NCBI GenBank assembly: GCA_024275575.1
Contig: JAJRYV010000101.1
Location: 41,434 to 105,433 of the forward strand
Reading direction: 5' to 3'
Source of the DNA: a bacterium
GTDB taxonomy: Bacteria > Zhuqueibacterota > Zhuqueibacteria > Zhuqueibacterales > Geothermadaptataceae
DNA length: 64,000 nucleotides
Shown in pieces: positions 34,526-44,472 of the stretch. Position 1 is the first letter of the stretch, and each line of letters starts with the position of its first letter. The notes beneath the pieces are model-generated. The model had not been told where the DNA came from and made no database searches. It saw only the letters and a program-made list of their open reading frames with translations. The position numbers and the translations under genes were made by a program.

Positions 34526-35077
34526 ATCGATTTTCAAGCACTGATCACGAAATATTACCGGCCGGGCAGCGAGGCCTGGCGCATATTGATCACGCATGGA
34601 CAGGCGGTTGCGAGTAAAGCACAACAGGTCGCTTTACGTTTGCCCGATTTAAATCCCGACCTGAAATTTATTTTCGAAGCAGCCATGCTGCACGATATCG
34701 GCATTTTCAAAACAAATGCACCGGGCATCGGTTGCTCCGGCAGTGAGCCTTACATCCGTCACGGCATCCTGGGCAGAGAATTGCTCGAAAAAGAAGGCTG
34801 GCCGCAGCACGCACTGGTTTGCGAACGGCATATCGGTACCGGGCTGGCAAAAGCAGTGATCGATCGCGATAAATTGCCGTTGCCTTCGCGCGATATGCGG
34901 CCGCAGACGCTGGAAGAAAAAATCGTCTGCTTTGCTGATAAGTTTTACTCGAAAAATAAAGATCATCTACGTGCGGAAAAATCCATCGAACGGATTATTA
35001 GGGGGCTAGAGAAACACGGTAGGCAAAATGCAGAGCAATTCCATATCTGGCTGAAGGAATTCAGGGAAATCGAATAA
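34526..35077 (+). CDS. HD-domain phosphohydrolase, no standard start codon
   Basis: The frame is open from 34496. The family core begins DFQALITKYYRPGSEAWRI, but the codon where ATG would be expected (34526) is ATC; the first standard start (TTG 34586) falls inside the conserved N-terminal region. From 34526 the product is 183 residues. HDIGIF near residue 57 provides the metal-binding His-Asp pair, with further histidines in IRHGILG and CERHIGTG. Such small HD proteins resemble HDIG uridylyltransferase- or (p)ppGpp-type hydrolases; the substrate is unknown. Start-codon loss, a rare ATC start or a sequence error are the options. It precedes an NtrC-type regulator by 30 bp. Confidence 0.65.
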   Translation: MDFQALITKYYRPGSEAWRILITHGQAVASKAQQVALRLPDLNPDLKFIFEAAMLHDIGIFKTNAPGIGCSGSEPYIRHGILGRELLEKEGWPQHALVCERHIGTGLAKAVIDRDKLPLPSRDMRPQTLEEKIVCFADKFYSKNKDHLRAEKSIERIIRGLEKHGRQNAEQFHIWLKEFREIE

Positions 35078-35107
35078 TTTTATTCTCGTGTCAAGAGGGC
35101 TTTTTTT

Positions 35108-36454
35108 ATGCAAAATGAAGCAATTCTCATCGTCGATGATGAGCGTAAAATGGCGGTTGTACTGGAAGCCGCATTTGAGGAAGATGGCTATGTGGTCACC
35201 ATTGCCGGGGGTGGGGAAGATGCGTTGGCAAAATTTCGGCAAAACCCGGTGCCACTGGTAATCACAGACCTGAAAATGCCGGATATATCGGGCATCGAGT
35301 TGTTGTCGAAAATTAAAAAGTTGAGTCCGGAAACTGAGGTCATCTTGATGACCGCTTATGCCACCGCCCAGACCGCGGTCGAAGCGATGAAAGGCGGTGC
35401 TTTTGATTATGTGATCAAGCCGTTTTCCCTTGACGAGCTGAAAACCAAAGCCCTGCATGTTTTTGAAAAGAAGCGGCTGGAAAACCGCACTCGCGAACTG
35501 GAAATTGAACTGAAGCAGCGGGGTACGCTGGAAAATATGATCGGGCATAGCGGCGCCATGCAAACGGTCTATAAAATGATTCAGAAGGTGGCGCCGAAAG
35601 ATGCCACCGTTTTGATTATGGGAGAAAGCGGTACCGGGAAAGAGCTGGTCGCGCGTGCTGTTCATAATTTGAGCCGGCGCAAAGAGGCGCCGTTTGTCGC
35701 GATCAATTGCGCGGCATTTCCGGAGAATTTGCTCGAAAGTGAACTCTTTGGTTTTGAGAAAGGCGCTTTCACCGGGGCAGACCGGCGCAAATTGGGGCAT
35801 TTTGAAATGGCTGGAGAGGGTACGATCTTTCTCGATGAAATCGGGGAAATATCACTGGCAATGCAGGTTAAGCTATTGCGTGTTCTGCAAAATCGTCAGA
35901 TGATGCGGTTGGGCGGAACCGAGAACCTGGCGATGAAAGCAAGGGTGCTCACGGCGACCAACCGCAATCTCGATGAAATGATCAAAGATGGCAGCTTCCG
36001 CGAAGATTTGTACTACCGTATCAATGTTTTTCCCATCGTCGTGCCGCCGTTGCGCAAACGCGCTGAGGATATCCCTGATCTGGTGTCTCATTTTCTTAAA
36101 AAATATGGCGAGACCGCTGAAATTAAAAAAGAGGCCTTGCAAAAATTGCAGCAATATGACTGGCCGGGTAATGTGCGGGAACTGGAAAATGTAATTGAAC
36201 GGGTTTTGATTATGGCGGGAAGTGAACCGGTGACGGTGGACGATTTACCCAGTTATTTGCAGGAAGAAAAAGAAACGCCGACTTTGTTCGATATTCCTGA
36301 AGAAGGCATCGTTTTGGATGATCTCGAGAAAAAACTCATCGAGAAAGCGATCGCCAAAGCGGGGGGCAATAAAAGCCATGCGGCAAAATTGCTCGGCATT
36401 ACGCGGCGCAAACTCTATTCGATGATGGAACGCTTCGGTGTGCTGCCTAAATGA
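35108..36454 (+). CDS. Sigma-54-dependent response regulator, NtrC/AtoC type
   Basis: The 448-residue regulator has three standard parts. A receiver domain (1-120) has the phospho-acceptor aspartate in VITDLKMPD near residue 54. The AAA+ sigma-54 interaction domain (about 145-375) contains GESGTGKE (Walker A), GAFTGAD (the GAFTGA loop that contacts sigma-54) and FLDEIGE (Walker B). The C-terminal Fis-type helix-turn-helix reads GGNKSHAAKLLGITRRKLYS. It would activate sigma-54 promoters when phosphorylated. No sensor kinase is adjacent, so the partner is elsewhere. A terminator follows. Confidence 0.93.
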   Translation: MQNEAILIVDDERKMAVVLEAAFEEDGYVVTIAGGGEDALAKFRQNPVPLVITDLKMPDISGIELLSKIKKLSPETEVILMTAYATAQTAVEAMKGGAFDYVIKPFSLDELKTKALHVFEKKRLENRTRELEIELKQRGTLENMIGHSGAMQTVYKMIQKVAPKDATVLIMGESGTGKELVARAVHNLSRRKEAPFVAINCAAFPENLLESELFGFEKGAFTGADRRKLGHFEMAGEGTIFLDEIGEISLAMQVKLLRVLQNRQMMRLGGTENLAMKARVLTATNRNLDEMIKDGSFREDLYYRINVFPIVVPPLRKRAEDIPDLVSHFLKKYGETAEIKKEALQKLQQYDWPGNVRELENVIERVLIMAGSEPVTVDDLPSYLQEEKETPTLFDIPEEGIVLDDLEKKLIEKAIAKAGGNKSHAAKLLGITRRKLYSMMERFGVLPK

Positions 36455-36793
36455 GATGAGGCACATTACTTCTGCATCCTGCCTGACCATTTTTCCTCAT
36501 AAATAAGCTGTCCCTGTGCGTACAACCCGACTTGTACCTGCAGGGACAAGTTTTGTTTTAAACGAATTGAAATACAATTTGCTAAGATGCATTCAACTTT
36601 ATTTTTTACTGTTGTTTAACTTGAATCCTGCACGATGATTGCTGATTTTGGCACTACGCTTGCAAATTTGCAGAAGCACTCCAAAGAGCCAGGTTAAATT
36701 TGAGTAAATCGAATCATTAATCGAAAATATTGTAATGAAGAAGCTATCCCGAAGAAATTGCTGCCGATTGAACATATGCCGAAGGGATTTGCA
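36455..36793. other. Intergenic region
   Basis: It holds the terminator at 36509-36560 and then about 230 bp without a supported gene before the next start. No clear promoter was picked. Confidence 0.5.
36509..36560 (+). terminator. Rho-independent terminator
   Basis: The inverted repeat TGTCCCTG...CAGGGACA encloses an inner pair GTACAA/TTGTAC with loop CCCGAC, and a T-rich run follows (AGTTTTGTTTT). It lies 55 bp after the regulator stop. Confidence 0.75.
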
Positions 36794-38302
36794 ATGATCT
36801 CGAAGAATATAAAAGCATATGCCCTGCTCATATCGATATTGATTTTTGCCGGTGTTACGAGTGCACTGTGGGCACAAGATATGAGCCTGAACGATTTGCG
36901 GATGCGCCAGGAGTTTAAGGTGCTGCAGCAAAAAATAGAATCGGCTAAACAACTTCTCGCAAACAATAGGAATGATCGAATTCTCACATTGATTCGCGAG
37001 GCCGAGCGAAAAAAGGATGAGGCGTTCAAGTTTTGGCGCGACAAGAAAATGGCGAAGGCACGCGCAGCGATAAAGGCGGGACTAAAAAATATAAACACCG
37101 CATTGGCGCTGCTTTTGCGCGATCCGCTGCAATTGCAGCAAAAACAACTCGCGGTTCTGCTGGAGCGACTCGAACGTTTCCCCAATCGGGCGCGTATGAA
37201 AGATGCGGAAATGTTGTATCGAAAAGCGAAAGAAAAGGAATCATTGGCCAAAAAAGCGGCCGGCAACGGGGATTTAGCCAAAGCCCTCGAATTGCTGCGG
37301 CTCGGTATCACTTTCGCCGACAAAGCACTCGCGGTGTTCGAGAGAAATCAGGTGCCGCAGGTGGAACAATCACGTTTCATCGAGACTGCAGCACGCGTGC
37401 GCGACGCCGTCGATGCCTCAAACAATGCTGCTGCACGCCGGGTTTATGAGCAGGCGATGAGGCAGGGCAAAAATGCTGCTGACGCCTATCACGACGGGCA
37501 CATGGCGGCATCCGCCGGTTTATATACCGAAGGCATGAAATTGTTGCTGCGTGCATTCGACCTGGCCTCGGTCGGCCGCACCCTGAATGAACACGATTTA
37601 CGGGTCGAGTTGCAGACTGTTGAAGATTTATTGCAAACAGCTCAAAGTAAATTGGGGAACCAGCCGTCACGGGGTATCCGGCTTATGCTTAACCGGGCAC
37701 GGAAAAGTATGCTGCGGGCGGCGAATGCATTAGAGAACAGGAATTATCAAACCGCTAAAGCACAGTTAAAATTTTCACGGGGTATTCTCAATAAATTATT
37801 CCGACAAAATATCGGCAGGCCGGGGCGGGCCCGTGACCGAACTGTCATCGAACTGCAGCGTTTGCGTTCAGCTATCGATGAATTAACCGCCCGATTGGGC
37901 GCTGATAAACCGGCGGCGCAGGGTTTTTTGCGCACGGCGGGGCGAGGCGCAAAGGACGCGGAACGGGCGCTGGCAAACGGCAATTACAATCTTGCGCTCA
38001 ACCGCATCCTGGTAGCGCGACGGTTTTTAACGAAAACAGAAACAGCCGCACAATCCGGGCAGACCCTGATTTCGGAAAGTGTGGCATCCGCACAGATTCG
38101 TTTGCTGGAGCAATCGCTGCAGCAAAATGAGGCTCTGGAAAGCGGCAATAGATTGGTAAAATCACTGCTCAACGAAGCCGGACGAATGTATGTTCAGGCG
38201 GAACAAAAGCTGTCCGATCAACAGTTTGCCCTGGCATTTGAACTGGCTGATGTTGGGCTCGAACTCATAAAAAAAGCGTTACGCGCGGCGCGAAATCGAT
38301 AA
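36794..38302 (+). CDS. Exported alpha-helical repeat protein
   Basis: Of several possible starts, the ATG at 36794 has GAAGGG 7 bp upstream and gives 502 residues that open with a clear signal peptide (ALLISILIFAGVTSALWAQ). The mature protein is almost entirely helical, with recurring 35-45-residue units containing AARAAIKAGL, ALELLRLGITFADKAL, ALENRNYQTAKAQL and ALANGNYNLALNRIL. These look like degenerate TPR-like or four-helix repeats and occur about five times. No catalytic motif is seen, so a periplasmic structural role is inferred. The large secreted repeat protein follows 136 bp downstream. Confidence 0.65.
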   Translation: MISKNIKAYALLISILIFAGVTSALWAQDMSLNDLRMRQEFKVLQQKIESAKQLLANNRNDRILTLIREAERKKDEAFKFWRDKKMAKARAAIKAGLKNINTALALLLRDPLQLQQKQLAVLLERLERFPNRARMKDAEMLYRKAKEKESLAKKAAGNGDLAKALELLRLGITFADKALAVFERNQVPQVEQSRFIETAARVRDAVDASNNAAARRVYEQAMRQGKNAADAYHDGHMAASAGLYTEGMKLLLRAFDLASVGRTLNEHDLRVELQTVEDLLQTAQSKLGNQPSRGIRLMLNRARKSMLRAANALENRNYQTAKAQLKFSRGILNKLFRQNIGRPGRARDRTVIELQRLRSAIDELTARLGADKPAAQGFLRTAGRGAKDAERALANGNYNLALNRILVARRFLTKTETAAQSGQTLISESVASAQIRLLEQSLQQNEALESGNRLVKSLLNEAGRMYVQAEQKLSDQQFALAFELADVGLELIKKALRAARNR

Positions 38303-38438
38303 GGAAAAGGAGGGCGACAACATAATAAATTTTCATGGCGTTGAACAGAATGCACGGCATTCTGCTTGAATCAACAGGAAAAGGATTCTTGCATTGGCAA
38401 CAAAGGCTAAACAACAACAAAATTTTAAGGAGAAAATC

Positions 38439-41400
38439 ATGAAAATGGGAAGTCGTTTTATTCTAATCAGTTTGATTTTGATGCTGTACTGTGGCCTGCT
38501 TTCGGGCCAGAATACCGCTCCAAATGTCGTCATCACCCCCCAACATGCGGTGATCGAACCTGGCGGCGGCTTGCAATTCGAAGCACAACTTTTTACTGCA
38601 GACGGGCATCCTGTGAAAGATTTTGATTCATCGAGATGGCAGGTGAAACCGGATTCATTAGCAAGGATTAATCAGGATGGCTACCTGCAAGCCGGCCGAA
38701 CTCCCGGCATTGTCGTGGTTATTTTCACGGTCAAACAGCGGGGCGTGATTTATTATGGTGAAGCCAAAGTTGAAATCGGCAGACCATCACCGCCGATGAT
38801 CAAAGTGGTGGTCACACCTGCAAAAGCCCTTGTCAATCCGGACAGCAGCAGGAAATTTCGTGTCGTGGCCGTAAGCGCCAACAACCGGAATTTTATCATC
38901 GAGCATATTCGCTGGAAAGTTAATCCCGCTGATCTCGGTAAAATCAGCCAAGATGGTATTTTTCAGGCTGGCCCGCGAAATGGACAGGGGCATGTTGTAG
39001 CGCTGGTAGATATCGGCGGCGCAGTTTATCGCGGTGCAGCAGAGGTAACCGTTGCTCCGCCTGCGACAGCTGTCATTTCAGGTCAAGTCACCGACGAAAT
39101 CAGTGGCACCGCACTGGCTGATGCAAAGGTTACCGTGCATCGGCTCGGCCATATTCGCTGGGCTAAATCAGTGCGCACCGATGAAAATGGTGATTACAAA
39201 GTTGAAAAGCTAATTCCCGGCCTGTATATCGTAAAAGCCAACGCCCGCGATTATCTTCCAGAATTCTTCGATAATGCCAGTCATCTCGCAGAGGCTTTCC
39301 CGGTTCAGGCGAATGCAGACAGCGAAGCGACCGGCATCAATTTTCAGCTCGGCCACGGCGCCGTGATCAATGGCAGCGTATTCGTCGATGATTCTGTCAC
39401 TGTTTTGCCCGGCGCTCTCGTTGCGGCGATTCGCAAAACCACCAACACCAAAAGATTTGCCATCGCCGATTCCAACGGAAACTACAGTTTGCGTTCCCTG
39501 CCGCAAGGCGCTTATGTTGTCCTGGCCAGTTCGGGTGGTTATTATCCTGAATATTACGATGACGCAAAAAGCGAAATCGATGCGGAGTTGCTCAACATCA
39601 CCCCACCGGATACGACTGAGAAAATCGATTTTTATCTCGCTACAGCAACTGCTCTGAGCGGTTCGGTCATTGCAGAAGAAGACAGCAGCCCCCTCGTCAG
39701 AGCGACTATTCATATTTTCAAAAAAATATCCACGATGGCCCGCTGGAAATTCTTCCGCAGCACGGTTACCGATCGTGCAGGCAATTACATCGTGCCGCTA
39801 CCGGCCGGAACCTATTTTGTGCATGCGAATGCAGCCGGATATCGTGGTGAATACTTCAATGACATCCAGGATGCTGCCATGGCGGAGGAAGTCGCCGTTG
39901 TTGAAAATCAGCATACGACCGGCATCAATTTTGAATTGACCGCCCTAGGTGGCGTTAGCGGCCAGGTTGTAGATGCAAACACAGAAGAACCCCTTGCCGG
40001 TGCAATGGTTTTCGCTTTTCTCGAAATCAATCCGCAAAACAGAAATATGCTTGCGCAGCGCGACCGCCGCTATTTTAAAACACGCACGGATTCCACCGGA
40101 GCTTATGAATTCAAAGCATTGCCCTCCGGAAAATATTATTTTAAAGCCAAAGCAAACGGCTATCTTCCGGAATTCTGGCGCGAAGTCACGACATTGGCCG
40201 AGGCTGAAGCAGTGCTGGTCGATGTCGGCAGTCACAGTGAAGGCATCAAATTCACGCTGAACCGCGGTGCAACCATCGCGGGAAACGTGGTGGATGCTGA
40301 AGATTCGATAGCGCTGCCCGGCGCGGCCATCACCGTCTGGTCGGATGCCGGTGGCATCAAAAGGCATGTCTTTGCCGATCGCGAAGGGCATTACAAACTT
40401 TCCGGCTTGCCTGCCGGTGAATATCTTGCATTTGCCAGCTTGAGGGGCTATGACGGCAAATTCTACGATGGTGTTGATGAACGTGAAAATGCCACCCTCA
40501 TCGCGCTGGAAGCCGAGAGCTTGGCAGACACCATCGATTTTAACCTGCCAAAATTTGCGCGTCAACTGGGCACGATTGCCGGTGTTGTGACTGAAGAGCC
40601 CGATTCTTTGAGTGATACGGAACCGGCTCCCATTGCCGGTGCTTTCGTTATTGCGGTTCCGGTAAAACCCGGCCCGGCACATTTTGATGTCACCGACCCA
40701 TTCGGAAATTACCGCATTACGCGTTTGTTACCGGGCAAATATATCGTCTTTTCCTGGGCGCCCGGATACGCCGGTGAATTTTTCGATAATGTGCAGAACT
40801 GGTATGAGGCCACACGCATCGGAATCGAACAAAACACTGAAGTGGAAAGTGTCGATTTCGCACTTGCCGAAACAGAACGCGGACCGTACCACATTCGTGG
40901 ACGGATTCACAGTGGCCAGGGCCAGCACAGACGGGCTATTGCGAACGCCATCGTTTTTGCCATCGGTTCCCGCGGTATGGCTGCCGGTGTAACTGATGCC
41001 GAGGGCCGTTTCTCTATCGATGAACTGCCGGCCGGTGATTACAAGCTGCGCGTCGATGGCGCAGATATCGAAACCAGTTATCTCGGTGGCACTGACGAAA
41101 CCAATGCACAAACACTTTCATTGGAAAACGGCGTTGCTCTCGATATCGGTGACATGGCTGTTACCGCAGTTTCCACCGCTGTCGGCAGCCGTGAAGCGAT
41201 CGTTCCTGCTGAATTTGCGCTGCAACAGAATTATCCCAACCCGTTTAATCCTGAAACGACGGTGAAATTTACCCTGGCGCAAAATGACCGCGCTGTCATC
41301 CAGATTTTTAACGTGCTCGGACAGCATGTAAAAACGCTACTCGATAAAAAACTGGAAGCGGGTGAATATACCCTTCAATGGAACGGCCAGGATAGTTTTG

Positions 41401-41486
41401 GCAACCGCGTCGCTTCCGGAATTTATTTGCTGCACTTGAGCTCCGGCAAGAAAACGGCGACTGTCCGTATGATTCTTTTGAAATAA
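38439..41486 (+). CDS. Large secreted protein with CnaB-like repeats and type IX-like sorting domain
   Basis: The start at ATG 38439 has AAGGAG upstream. The 1015-residue product has a signal peptide (ILISLILMLYCGLLSG), two N-terminal Ig-like domains (about 35-215), then about seven carboxypeptidase-regulatory/CnaB-like units. Each unit carries a turn such as GNYSLRSLPQGAYVVLA or GAYEFKALPSGKYYF, followed by Y-x-PE(F/Y)(F/Y/W)D, and spans roughly 90 residues. The end (FALQQNYPNPFNPET...SGIYLLHLSSGKKT) is the C-terminal sorting domain of FCB bacteria. The protein is probably surface-exposed and extended. A strong terminator follows. Confidence 0.85.
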   Translation: MKMGSRFILISLILMLYCGLLSGQNTAPNVVITPQHAVIEPGGGLQFEAQLFTADGHPVKDFDSSRWQVKPDSLARINQDGYLQAGRTPGIVVVIFTVKQRGVIYYGEAKVEIGRPSPPMIKVVVTPAKALVNPDSSRKFRVVAVSANNRNFIIEHIRWKVNPADLGKISQDGIFQAGPRNGQGHVVALVDIGGAVYRGAAEVTVAPPATAVISGQVTDEISGTALADAKVTVHRLGHIRWAKSVRTDENGDYKVEKLIPGLYIVKANARDYLPEFFDNASHLAEAFPVQANADSEATGINFQLGHGAVINGSVFVDDSVTVLPGALVAAIRKTTNTKRFAIADSNGNYSLRSLPQGAYVVLASSGGYYPEYYDDAKSEIDAELLNITPPDTTEKIDFYLATATALSGSVIAEEDSSPLVRATIHIFKKISTMARWKFFRSTVTDRAGNYIVPLPAGTYFVHANAAGYRGEYFNDIQDAAMAEEVAVVENQHTTGINFELTALGGVSGQVVDANTEEPLAGAMVFAFLEINPQNRNMLAQRDRRYFKTRTDSTGAYEFKALPSGKYYFKAKANGYLPEFWREVTTLAEAEAVLVDVGSHSEGIKFTLNRGATIAGNVVDAEDSIALPGAAITVWSDAGGIKRHVFADREGHYKLSGLPAGEYLAFASLRGYDGKFYDGVDERENATLIALEAESLADTIDFNLPKFARQLGTIAGVVTEEPDSLSDTEPAPIAGAFVIAVPVKPGPAHFDVTDPFGNYRITRLLPGKYIVFSWAPGYAGEFFDNVQNWYEATRIGIEQNTEVESVDFALAETERGPYHIRGRIHSGQGQHRRAIANAIVFAIGSRGMAAGVTDAEGRFSIDELPAGDYKLRVDGADIETSYLGGTDETNAQTLSLENGVALDIGDMAVTAVSTAVGSREAIVPAEFALQQNYPNPFNPETTVKFTLAQNDRAVIQIFNVLGQHVKTLLDKKLEAGEYTLQWNGQDSFGNRVASGIYLLHLSSGKKTATVRMILLK

Positions 41487-41496
41487 TCGATCATAG

Positions 41497-41530
41497 GAGC
41501 AGGTGGCCGCGCCACCTGCTCTTTTTTTTT
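41497..41530 (+). terminator. Rho-independent terminator
   Basis: A perfect 11-bp stem GAGCAGGTGGC/GCCACCTGCTC with a 3-nt loop is followed by nine T residues. It ends the transcript of the large repeat protein. Confidence 0.93.
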
Positions 41531-41598
41531 AAAATATTGACGGATTGTTTGCGTTAATATGATGAACGGTATGCTTGGGTAATTTTCAGGAAGTGCAT

Positions 41599-43269
41599 TT
41601 GAATAATCATTGCATAAAAATTTTCATTCTTCTCATCGCCATTATGGCAACGGATGTCATCGCACAAAATGCACTTAGTGGGAATGATGAATTCTCTGTC
41701 GATTTTGAGGCAATTTATTATCTCAATGAGGACTATATTCAAAATTGGCAAAAGGAAACAGTTCTGATCAGTGGCGATTCATCAGCGGGTGCTGAACTCA
41801 GAGGGCTTCAGACTGAGGCCAGACTTTTTGCACAGGCGGAAGATTTCGAAACTGCAAGCATGTTGCTCGATGCAGCGAAGGAACTGATCGCCCTTTATGG
41901 TGAAATGCCGGCTGAATCTCTCGAGTTGCAATCGGGTTTTGTAGAAAAAAGAGTCTGGTTCCAGCACACACAGCAGATTATTACAGGTACGGATTTTTGG
42001 CAGTATAAGGATGAATTAGCTTATCAGTTCGATACGACCGGGACCGACGCCTCCCTGAACCCATTCGCAGGAATCCGGCTACGAGGGGAAATGCAGTTTT
42101 CAGCAGATAAGAGGCTGGAATCGATGGCGCAATTTAAAGCCTCCAATGAATATCAGGATGCCGAGTTTTATCTTCGAAATACCATCGGCTCAAACCGCGG
42201 CAACCAGTTGGTTGTTGAAAACCGTTTCGAGGGAACAAGGGAAACGCGCAGTTTCGATTCACAATATTGGGGCAATATTCTCAATCTTTACGGTAAATTG
42301 CGGCTAAACGATAAGTTTGCCGCCATGCTCGGTAATGATTTTCGTATTCGCAAGTATAACGGAAAAGATGCTTTTTCAGATAGCTACCGGCAAAATCGTC
42401 TCTATTCGTTACTCGAATTTAATCCGACAATCTCGACTCGTGCGTTCGCACGATATGATTTTACCGGCCGAGCCAACAGCACGGCGGATTCGCTGGATTA
42501 CCGCGAACATCGCCTGGATTTTACGCTCTTCCAATTGACGACGCAAAATACATCTTTTTTCTTTGAAAATATCTGGACGCGACGAAATTATTTCAACTCG
42601 ACGAACCCAAACAGTTTTTTTAATTCATACAGGGAAGAGAATTTCCTCGGAGATATTCGCCTCGGTCTGTCAAAACTGCTGGCCCTCGGTTTGCGTGCCG
42701 ATTTTATTTTGCGGCATTACGACGAGGTGGAAGCAACTGAAAATACCGATGGCACCCTGCGAAATACAAATAGCGGCTGGATCATTCCCGATTACCTGAA
42801 TTTTTCGGCCAACCCGCGATTTCTTTTCAAATTCTGGGGTGATTGGCAAATCGGCGTCGGTTATTTGTATAATCTTCGTGTTTATCGTGAAAATATCATT
42901 AATCCGGAACCACGCCCGGTAACGGATGTCGCTGCCACAGATATACCCTTGCAGACGGATGTACTCTTCGATGACTATTACTCTCACGGTATCAGCCTGA
43001 GCCTGGAAGTATTTCGCATGGATGGTTTGATGATCAGCCTGACAAATCAATATGAGGAAAGGCGCTATCCCAATGCTCCCGAGGTTTCCGGCCGGCTTTT
43101 TAATCATGACACCAGCATCAATTCCATTCTCCTTTTTTCTTCATGGGCAATAAACCGCAATTTCGAGCTCAGTACTTTGATCAATTTTGATGATGAACAA
43201 GCCCGCAACGATGAATTCAGCGATGTTAAGAATACATTTCTCTCTATCGATTTGTCCTACACTTTTTAA
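41599..43269 (+). CDS. Predicted outer-membrane protein
   Basis: The TTG start at 41599 has CAGGAAG upstream and gives a 556-residue protein with a signal peptide (CIKIFILLIAIMATDVIAQ). Residues 40-140 are helical and contain a TPR-like pair (LFAQAEDFETASMLLDAAKELI). The rest is a long barrel-like region of alternating strands rich in Arg, Tyr, Asn and Phe, ending in LSIDLSYTF, with a C-terminal aromatic residue typical for barrels. I do not recognise the family. It could be a substrate-specific porin or a surface assembly factor. Confidence 0.6.
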   Translation: MNNHCIKIFILLIAIMATDVIAQNALSGNDEFSVDFEAIYYLNEDYIQNWQKETVLISGDSSAGAELRGLQTEARLFAQAEDFETASMLLDAAKELIALYGEMPAESLELQSGFVEKRVWFQHTQQIITGTDFWQYKDELAYQFDTTGTDASLNPFAGIRLRGEMQFSADKRLESMAQFKASNEYQDAEFYLRNTIGSNRGNQLVVENRFEGTRETRSFDSQYWGNILNLYGKLRLNDKFAAMLGNDFRIRKYNGKDAFSDSYRQNRLYSLLEFNPTISTRAFARYDFTGRANSTADSLDYREHRLDFTLFQLTTQNTSFFFENIWTRRNYFNSTNPNSFFNSYREENFLGDIRLGLSKLLALGLRADFILRHYDEVEATENTDGTLRNTNSGWIIPDYLNFSANPRFLFKFWGDWQIGVGYLYNLRVYRENIINPEPRPVTDVAATDIPLQTDVLFDDYYSHGISLSLEVFRMDGLMISLTNQYEERRYPNAPEVSGRLFNHDTSINSILLFSSWAINRNFELSTLINFDDEQARNDEFSDVKNTFLSIDLSYTF

Positions 43270-43291
43270 CGGTCACTGCCGTTTTTTTTAC
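43268..43291 (+). terminator. Possible rho-independent terminator
   Basis: A short stem AACGG/CCGTT with a 6-nt loop and a run of eight T residues overlaps the stop codon of the outer-membrane protein gene. Confidence 0.55.
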
Positions 43292-43749
43292 CGTAAAACT
43301 TTTCAATGTCTGAATTGAAACATAACTGAGGGATTTTTTGATTGTCCTCATCTCGCAGTGATAAATCACCGGGCTCTTATAACCTTTATTTTTCTCGCAG
43401 GATGCAGTGATACAGAGAAAAACAGGATAAAAATTTAATTGATTGAGCCCTTAGCTCTACATTTCAGTGGAACGTCGCGCTATATCCGCTGCGGATTAAA
43501 TCCCACGGCTCTAAAAAGATAAATCCGCCCGACGGTGGCTCAATTATGGAGCTCGCTTTAACCCACAGTTTAAATCTTGAAGAACCGGCAGTAAAGAACC
43601 CAAATAATTTTTTATAGTTTTGCATGCATCTTTGGGTTAAATTCTATTTTAGAAGCCGAATTCGAAACAATTTCGTGGCCAAACCGTCAATCCTTCATAA
43701 ATGTAAAAAACAAACATCAGCTATTTTCAATATATTTAAGGAGGAGATT
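43270..43749. other. Intergenic region with an imperfect palindromic block
   Basis: No gene is supported. ATTGAGCC (43442-43449) and its complement (43537-43544) enclose a partly symmetric block containing ATCCGCTGCGGAT. The sequence around 43391-43432 resembles that near 19141. It may be the remnant of a repeat element. Confidence 0.4.
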
Positions 43750-44415
43750 ATGGCTCAATCCAGAAACCATATTGCGGGCGGTGTCTTTCTCATTACCGTT
43801 GGCATAGTTTTGTTTTTCAATGAATTAGGCTATCCTTTTCTCGAAGGGGCTATGTGGGGCGCTTTTGTTCTTTTTGTTCTGAGCATGATCACATTTTGGG
43901 GGTTTTTTCAGGATCGGGCTCCGTGGAAAGTTATTCTGGGCACTTTTCTTCTGTTCCTTTCTGCAACCGTTTTTGCCGAGCGCATGGGTTATATTTATGG
44001 AGATTATACCGGTTCTCTGGTTTTATGGAGTCTTTCAGCCGCCTTTCTCAGTGTGTTCCTGATCAAACGTGATCAGTGGTGGGCTATCATTCCGGGCGGT
44101 ATTCTGTTTACTCTGGGATTGATCGTCGCGTTGGAAGCCGGATGGTATATCAATGAAGATTTTATCCCCGTGGTGCTTTTTTTCGGCATTTCCTTTCCTT
44201 TCTGGGTGCTCTATTTTATGCGCAACGAAATCAATAAACTGGCCTGGGCGATCTGGCCTGCAGCGCTTTTATCTCTCTTTGCAGTGATGATGTTCGGCAA
44301 GGTTTATTATTGGGATTTTGAGGACTTTTTCTTTCCCGGTCTGCTGATCGTCATCGGCGGGTTGCTGATCTTCCGCAGTTTAAAGAAAGGTGGCAAACCC
44401 GATCCCGGTCTTTAA
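43750..44415 (+). CDS. Small multi-pass membrane protein (LiaF/DUF5668-like)
   Basis: The start ATG 43750 has a strong AAGGAGGAG site; 221 residues. About seven hydrophobic helices are spread over the whole length. The first, IAGGVFLITVGIVLFFNELGY, is typical of the LiaI/LiaF-like transmembrane region, as is the C-terminal FFPGLLIVIGGLLIFRSLKKGG. Members are thought to sense or respond to envelope stress, but this protein lacks the extended LiaF C-terminal domain. A terminator follows. Confidence 0.6.
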   Translation: MAQSRNHIAGGVFLITVGIVLFFNELGYPFLEGAMWGAFVLFVLSMITFWGFFQDRAPWKVILGTFLLFLSATVFAERMGYIYGDYTGSLVLWSLSAAFLSVFLIKRDQWWAIIPGGILFTLGLIVALEAGWYINEDFIPVVLFFGISFPFWVLYFMRNEINKLAWAIWPAALLSLFAVMMFGKVYYWDFEDFFFPGLLIVIGGLLIFRSLKKGGKPDPGL

Positions 44416-44438
44416 ATCTTTCCCCGTCAATTGTGTCG

Positions 44439-44472
44439 GCCAAATACCAGAACGGTATTTGGCTTTTTTTTT
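44439..44472 (+). terminator. Rho-independent terminator
   Basis: A perfect stem GCCAAATACC/GGTATTTGGC with a 5-nt loop is followed by nine T residues, 24 bp after the membrane protein gene. Confidence 0.93.

Noticed and set aside
37033..37449. 138-codon ORF inside the helical-repeat gene
   Set aside because: Out-of-frame shadow with Arg/Gly-rich composition.
43270..43749. Possible CRISPR or tRNA in the gap
   Set aside because: Only one imperfect palindrome is seen; there are no regular repeats and no T-arm sequence.
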